From contig CAIKGX010000139.1 of assembly GCA_903827075.1 (NCBI GenBank), positions 1 to 20,390 on the forward strand: a stretch of DNA of 20,390 nt. The letters run 5' to 3'. Position 1 is the stretch's first letter, and every line of letters begins with the position of its first letter. The DNA is from an uncultured beta proteobacterium (GTDB lineage: Bacteria; Pseudomonadota; Gammaproteobacteria; Burkholderiales; Burkholderiaceae). The translations under genes were made by a program, and so were the position numbers. Shown here in pieces: positions 16,561-20,390 of the stretch. Under the pieces are notes generated by a model that saw nothing but the letters and a program-made list of their open reading frames with translations, did not search any database and was not told the origin of the DNA.

Positions 16561-19164
16561 TTAAACCCCAAGAACCTCTAATAACTCTGTCTCTAGCAGA
16601 ATTTGCAACTTGGGATTTTTGCTCAGGTTAGTGGCATTCAAAAGCAAGATGTCTTCCACTCTTTCGCCTAGGGTATTAATGCGGGCGGTATGTAGGGAGA
16701 CCTGATGCTTTGCTAATACGCGTGAGATTGCGTAAAGCAAGCCGGTCCGGTCGCTTGCAGAAAGAGACAGGGCGTAGTAGTGGCCACGTTCATCTGGTAT
16801 GACGTGCACTCGAGGTTGAATTGGGAAGGTTCTGGACTGACGGGATAGGCGACCCATGCTGGGTGTTGGAAGGGGGTTAGTGCTTTGTAGTGCAGCAGTA
16901 AGTTCGTATTCTACTAATTGGATCAAGTCGCGATAACTGCCGCCTTCATCAACGAGGTTGCTACCAGAGATCTGGAAGGTATCTAGAGCGTAGCCATGCC
17001 TGGTTGTGTGAATACGGGCATCCCAAATAGAGAAACCATGACGTTCAAAGTAAGCACAAATTCTAGAAAACAAATCTGCCTGGTCTTTGACATAGACTGC
17101 AATCTGAAGACCTTCTCCAATGGGGGAAAGTCTGGCGCGAACGATAGGTAATTCGCTATCCACTTTATTAAATAAATGACGGGTTAACCATGCAATATCA
17201 TCTGCATCTTGTCTTAAAAAGAAGGCTACATCTAATTTATTCCAGAGGGTCTCATAAGCTGAATCGTCAATGCCATAGAGACGTAACTTGGCTCGAGACT
17301 CTTCTTGGTGTTGAGCGAGTTCAGATGAGGCATCCGGCTTAGCTCCGCCCAGCACTCTGAGTGTTGCTCGATATAAATCTTCGAGTAACTTTCCTTTCCA
17401 GGCATTCCACACCTTTGGGCTGGTACCGCGCACATCGGCCACAGTTAGCAAATAAAGAGCCGTTAAGTGGCGCTCATCCCCCATTTTTTTTGCAAAAGCT
17501 TTAACGACATCGGGATCGGTAATATCTTGCTTCTGGGCCACTTGACTCATATTCAGATGTTCAGCTACCAGCCAAACCAAGAGCTCGGTATCTGCTTTAT
17601 CTAAACGATGATCTCTAGCAAACTTGCGCATGTCAGCTTTGCCTAATTGGGAATGGTCACCACCGCGACCCTTGGCAATATCATGGAAGAGCGCTGCAAT
17701 CACTAGTAGCCAAGGCTTTTCGAAATGCGCAATGAGCCTGCTGCAAAAAGGAAATTCATGTGTGTGCTCAATCACCATAAAACGCCTGACATTGCGCAGA
17801 ACCATCAGGATATGTTGATCGACGGTATAGACGTGGAAAAGATCATGCTGCATCTGTCCCACGATTCTTCTAAAGGCAGGTAAATAACGACCAAGTACGC
17901 TACTGCGGTTCATTAACTGAAATGCTCGGCTGACACCTTCGGGCTGCCTTAGTATTTCAATAAAGAGTGCGCGATTTGCTGGGTTTTCGCGCCACTTACT
18001 ATCCATGTTTTGCCGAGCGTTATAGAGTGCTCTGAAAATGGTGGCAGATAAGCTCTTGACGTTGGTAGTTTGCGCAAAGACTAAAAAGGTTCTTAGAATC
18101 TGCTCTGGATGTTTTTGGTAGAGCTGCGGATCTGTGATATCTAAAACGCCCTGGCGCTCAATAAAGCATTCATTACCCTCGCCTGGAATGGGGTGGGTTG
18201 TTTTGGATTCTTGTGGAAATAAAAGGGCTTCAATATTTTGCAGAAGTACATCATTTAATTGAGTTACTGCTTTAGCGGTCCAGTAATAGCGCCGCATAAT
18301 GGCTTCACTGGCGATGCGTGAGGATTCTTCAGTAATGCCCATTGCCTTTGCTAGTGAGGCTTGTAAATCAAAGGCTAGTACGTCTTGCCTACGACCAGCA
18401 ATGAGATGCAAATTGGCGCGGATGGTTTCAAGTAGACGTTGATTGCGATTGAGCTCAGTTAATTCCCGCTTGGTAACCAAGCCCGCCTCATTCAAATCTT
18501 TAAAGGTATTGCCCAAAAGGGCTGCTTTACTCACCCAGGAAATCACTTGAAGATCCCGTAAGCCACCAGGGCTTTCCTTGCAATTGGGCTCTAAAGAGTA
18601 AGGGGTATCTTGGTACTTATAGTGCCGCTGTATTTGTTCGGCGAGTTTCGCCTGAAAAAAGGATTTGGGATCGAGCGTGCTTTCATAAGCTGATGCAAAT
18701 TCTTTAAAGAGGGATTTCTTACCGCAAATGAGGCGTGACTCGAGTAAAGAGGTACGCACCGTAATATCTTGTTCTGCTTCAAAGATGCATTCGGCTACCG
18801 TTCTCACAGATGAACCAATTTCTAAACCGGTATCCCAACACTGAGCAACAAATTTTTCAATCTTGCTTGCTAATACTTTCTCGAAAAAGGACTTATCTGC
18901 CGGTAGCAAAATTAATATATCAATATCAGAGTAAGGGAACAGCGCTCCACGTCCAAAGCCACCGACAGCTACAAGCGTGGCATCTGTATTGAGATCACAC
19001 CCATTCCATAGGCTGATTAACAGTTCATCACTAAGCTTGCTTAACTGCTTTGTAAGCTTGCCAACTTGTTGATTTTCACGAAACTGTGCATAAGCCACTT
19101 CACGTGCAGCCCTTAGGCTGACTACATCCGTAATGCGCTCAGCAGTTTGATACAGACTGTTCAT
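16561..19164 (-). CDS. glnD: [Protein-PII] uridylyltransferase/uridylyl-removing enzyme
   Basis: GlnD is the bifunctional nitrogen sensor. When glutamine is low it adds UMP to the PII proteins GlnB/GlnK, and when glutamine is high it removes it, steering glutamine synthetase activity and NtrC signalling. The 867-residue protein has the whole domain order. The nucleotidyltransferase site is GGFGRGALFPYSDIDIL at 68–84, with metal ligands D80 and D82. The HD hydrolase domain has LFHDIAKGRGGDHS around residue 490. Two C-terminal ACT domains, at ~685–760 and ~790–865, are the glutamine-sensing part. The ATG at 19164 is 4 bp after the map stop. An AAGG overlapping that stop serves as Shine-Dalgarno, so glnD is cotranscribed and likely translationally coupled with map. 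Confidence 0.96.
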   Translation of the reverse strand: MNSLYQTAERITDVVSLRAAREVAYAQFRENQQVGKLTKQLSKLSDELLISLWNGCDLNTDATLVAVGGFGRGALFPYSDIDILILLPADKSFFEKVLASKIEKFVAQCWDTGLEIGSSVRTVAECIFEAEQDITVRTSLLESRLICGKKSLFKEFASAYESTLDPKSFFQAKLAEQIQRHYKYQDTPYSLEPNCKESPGGLRDLQVISWVSKAALLGNTFKDLNEAGLVTKRELTELNRNQRLLETIRANLHLIAGRRQDVLAFDLQASLAKAMGITEESSRIASEAIMRRYYWTAKAVTQLNDVLLQNIEALLFPQESKTTHPIPGEGNECFIERQGVLDITDPQLYQKHPEQILRTFLVFAQTTNVKSLSATIFRALYNARQNMDSKWRENPANRALFIEILRQPEGVSRAFQLMNRSSVLGRYLPAFRRIVGQMQHDLFHVYTVDQHILMVLRNVRRFMVIEHTHEFPFCSRLIAHFEKPWLLVIAALFHDIAKGRGGDHSQLGKADMRKFARDHRLDKADTELLVWLVAEHLNMSQVAQKQDITDPDVVKAFAKKMGDERHLTALYLLTVADVRGTSPKVWNAWKGKLLEDLYRATLRVLGGAKPDASSELAQHQEESRAKLRLYGIDDSAYETLWNKLDVAFFLRQDADDIAWLTRHLFNKVDSELPIVRARLSPIGEGLQIAVYVKDQADLFSRICAYFERHGFSIWDARIHTTRHGYALDTFQISGSNLVDEGGSYRDLIQLVEYELTAALQSTNPLPTPSMGRLSRQSRTFPIQPRVHVIPDERGHYYALSLSASDRTGLLYAISRVLAKHQVSLHTARINTLGERVEDILLLNATNLSKNPKLQILLETELLEVLGV

Positions 19165-19168
19165 TGCC

Positions 19169-20044
19169 TTAGGCGCTAGCTAAGCTTGGCCTGAAGGAGA
19201 GGTCCTTGACGCAATCTGGTGGAGGGTTGCTACCTTCAGACCAAGTCAGGACTTCTACACCTGTAGCTGTTACTAATAGGGTGTGCTCCCATTGGGCTGA
19301 TAGGCTGCGATCTTTAGTTTTGACAGTCCATTGATCTGACATCGTTCTAATTTCACGACGGCCTGCATTAATCATGGGCTCAATAGTGAAGGTCATGCCT
19401 ACTTCTAATTTTTCACCGGTACCAGGACGTCCATAGTGAAGAATTTGTGGATCTTGATGAAAGACTTTTCCAATACCGTGACCACAGTATTCACGCACAA
19501 TGGAGTAACCCGCTTTCTCAGCATGCGTTTGAATCACATGACCAATATCGCCGAGAGACGCACCTGGTTTGACTTGGGCAATACCTAACCACATACATTC
19601 AAAGGTGATTTGGGTTAGGCGCTTAGCCATGACAGAGACTTCACCAACCATAAACATGCGGCTGGTATCGCCGTAATAACCATCTGGCGTAATGACAGTG
19701 ATATCGAGATTGACGACATCGCCTGTTTTGAGAATTTTTTCACCCGGAATACCGTGGCAGATCACATCGTTTACAGAGGTGCAAATGGATGCCGGAAAGG
19801 GCGGATAACCAGGTGGTTGGTAGTTCAGTGGAGCTGGAATGGTCTTTTGAACATCACGCATGTATTCATGGCAAATTCGATCTAGCTCACCTGTGCTGAC
19901 GCCTGCTTTTACGTGGGGGGTAACATGATCAAGGACTTCGCTGGCTAAGCGCCCAGCCTCGCGCATCCCTAGGATGTCTTTTTCAGCAGTAAATACACTA
20001 TTCATGCCTTGATTATCAACGACTTGAGGCTTTTTAGCTGACAC
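19169..20044 (-). CDS. map: Methionine aminopeptidase, type I
   Basis: Map removes the initiator methionine from nascent proteins when the second residue is small. All five metal ligands are present, numbered from the GTG start: D114 and D126 (VNLDITV, GDTSRMF), H189 (CGHGIGKVFHQDP), E222 (FTIEPMI) and E253 (QWEHTLLVT). One residue is inserted between the two aspartates relative to E. coli. The first in-frame start is GTG at 20044 (291 residues) with a weak AGG upstream. An ATG at 20005 gives 278 residues and lies closer to the E. coli N-terminus, with AAGG almost touching it. I keep the longer frame but regard the start as unsettled. It leads the map–glnD unit and is divergent from rpsB, with 228 bp between the starts. 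Confidence 0.94.
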   Translation of the reverse strand: MSAKKPQVVDNQGMNSVFTAEKDILGMREAGRLASEVLDHVTPHVKAGVSTGELDRICHEYMRDVQKTIPAPLNYQPPGYPPFPASICTSVNDVICHGIPGEKILKTGDVVNLDITVITPDGYYGDTSRMFMVGEVSVMAKRLTQITFECMWLGIAQVKPGASLGDIGHVIQTHAEKAGYSIVREYCGHGIGKVFHQDPQILHYGRPGTGEKLEVGMTFTIEPMINAGRREIRTMSDQWTVKTKDRSLSAQWEHTLLVTATGVEVLTWSEGSNPPPDCVKDLSFRPSLASA

Positions 20045-20158
20045 TGAATGCCTAAAATTGAGGCAGATAAGCTATTTTGACCTATTTAAAGGGTTTTTTA
20101 AAAGCTTCTCCATGTGTGCAAACCAAGGAAGCACTAGCTAGATCATTGATATTTAAGC

Positions 20159-20164
20159 TATAAT
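20159..20164 (+). promoter_or_regulatory. -10 box of the rpsB promoter
   Basis: A perfect TATAAT at 20159–20164, giving a predicted start near 20171 and a leader of ~100 nt. The -35 region is poor: at 18-bp spacing it reads TAGCTA (20135–20140), three of six matches, inside the palindrome CTAGCTAG (20134–20141). The strict -10 box and A/T-rich surroundings suit a strong ribosomal-protein promoter, but the -35 is only a guess. I found no convincing promoter for map on the other strand of the same region. Confidence 0.6.
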
Positions 20165-20172
20165 TTCGTTCT

Positions 20173-20247
20173 CAGGTCAATTTTGACTTGAAATCGCGGG
20201 TTGAGTCTTCCAGGGTGGCGCTTTTTAGCGCAGCTAGGACTCAATCT
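20173..20247 (+). promoter_or_regulatory. Structured rpsB leader RNA with two hairpins
   Basis: Hairpin 1 spans 20173–20190, with CAGGTCA pairing TGACTTG (one G–U) around the loop ATTT. Hairpin 2 has a perfect 7-bp outer stem, TTGAGTC (20201–20207) with GACTCAA (20238–20244), extendable by three pairs including G–U to 20198/20247. Inside it, GCGCT (20218–20222) pairs with AGCGC (20227–20231) around TTTT. Hairpin 2 ends 15 nt before the Shine-Dalgarno. S2 autogenously represses rpsB–tsf through the leader in E. coli; a similar role here is an inference from position and structure. It is not an obvious intrinsic terminator because no T-run follows. Confidence 0.55.
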
Positions 20248-20272
20248 TAGAAAACAACCCTTAGGAGAAGTT

Positions 20273-20390
20273 ATGTCAGTAACGATGCGTCAAATGTTGG
20301 AAGCCGGTTGCCATTTTGGGCACCAAACACGCTTCTGGTCCCCAAGAATGGCCCCTTATATTTTCGGCCATCGCAATAAAATTCACATCA
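20273..20390 (+). CDS. rpsB: 30S ribosomal protein S2 (3'-truncated by window)
   Basis: The first 39 codons and one base of rpsB. The start is an ATG preceded by a strong Shine-Dalgarno, AGGAGA (20263–20268), 4 bp away. The peptide MSVTMRQMLEAGCHFGHQTR and the following FWSPRMAPYIFGHRNKIHI is the conserved S2 N-terminus, with the GxHFGHxxRxWNPKM-type block. S2 is a late-assembling small-subunit protein needed for mRNA binding. tsf is expected next, outside the window. The divergent map gene is the customary neighbour in many proteobacteria. Confidence 0.97.
   Translation, partial: MSVTMRQMLEAGCHFGHQTRFWSPRMAPYIFGHRNKIHI

Noticed and set aside
20080..20104. A/T-rich TTTAAA-containing stretch as a terminator
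   Set aside because: It lies in a divergent region upstream of both genes, the stem would be very weak and A/T-only, and there is no gene ending there.

Overview
The window is a gene-dense stretch of bacterial housekeeping chromosome. Gene order (map–glnD divergent from rpsB, smc–zipA–ligA in one block, dapD–dapE–prmB in another), a moderate GC content judged by eye as mid-40s percent, very short intergenic gaps and the protein styles all point to a betaproteobacterium of the order Burkholderiales. A small-genome freshwater lineage such as Polynucleobacter is my best guess, but the genus is an inference. I see no insertion sequence, prophage, CRISPR array or other sign of horizontally acquired DNA, and no frameshifted or broken gene.

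Layout. 1–2041 (+): the 3' part of comEC (DNA-uptake channel), then a small glycine-zipper lipoprotein gene. 2064–2217 (–): a self-contained initiator tRNA-fMet unit with its own promoter and terminator. 2333–6148 (+): kup (potassium uptake), a small exported coiled-coil protein of unknown function and radA (recombination helicase), packed with an overlap or a 4-bp gap. 6159–9071 (–): dapD–dapE–prmB (lysine/meso-diaminopimelate synthesis plus ribosomal protein L3 methylation), convergent with radA. 9072–9247: divergent control region. 9248–16522 (+): smc (chromosome condensation), zipA-like division gene, ligA (NAD+-dependent DNA ligase) and a glutathione S-transferase-like gene. 16561–20044 (–): map (methionine aminopeptidase) followed by glnD (PII uridylyltransferase). 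20159–20390 (+): promoter, structured leader and the first 39 codons of rpsB (ribosomal protein S2), cut by the window end.

How it fits together: smc, zipA and ligA form a chromosome/division/replication cluster with translationally coupled junctions. dapD and dapE are two steps of the succinylase route to meso-diaminopimelate. map and rpsB bracket a translation-related divergent promoter. Several genes start with GTG or TTG, and the starts given here were chosen by family N-termini, Shine-Dalgarno sites and overlaps.

Nothing here amounts to a new system. The observations most worth checking are an apparent internal duplication in the ZipA-like protein (two ~120-residue modules), a two-hairpin leader in front of rpsB, and the uncharacterised exported protein between kup and radA.
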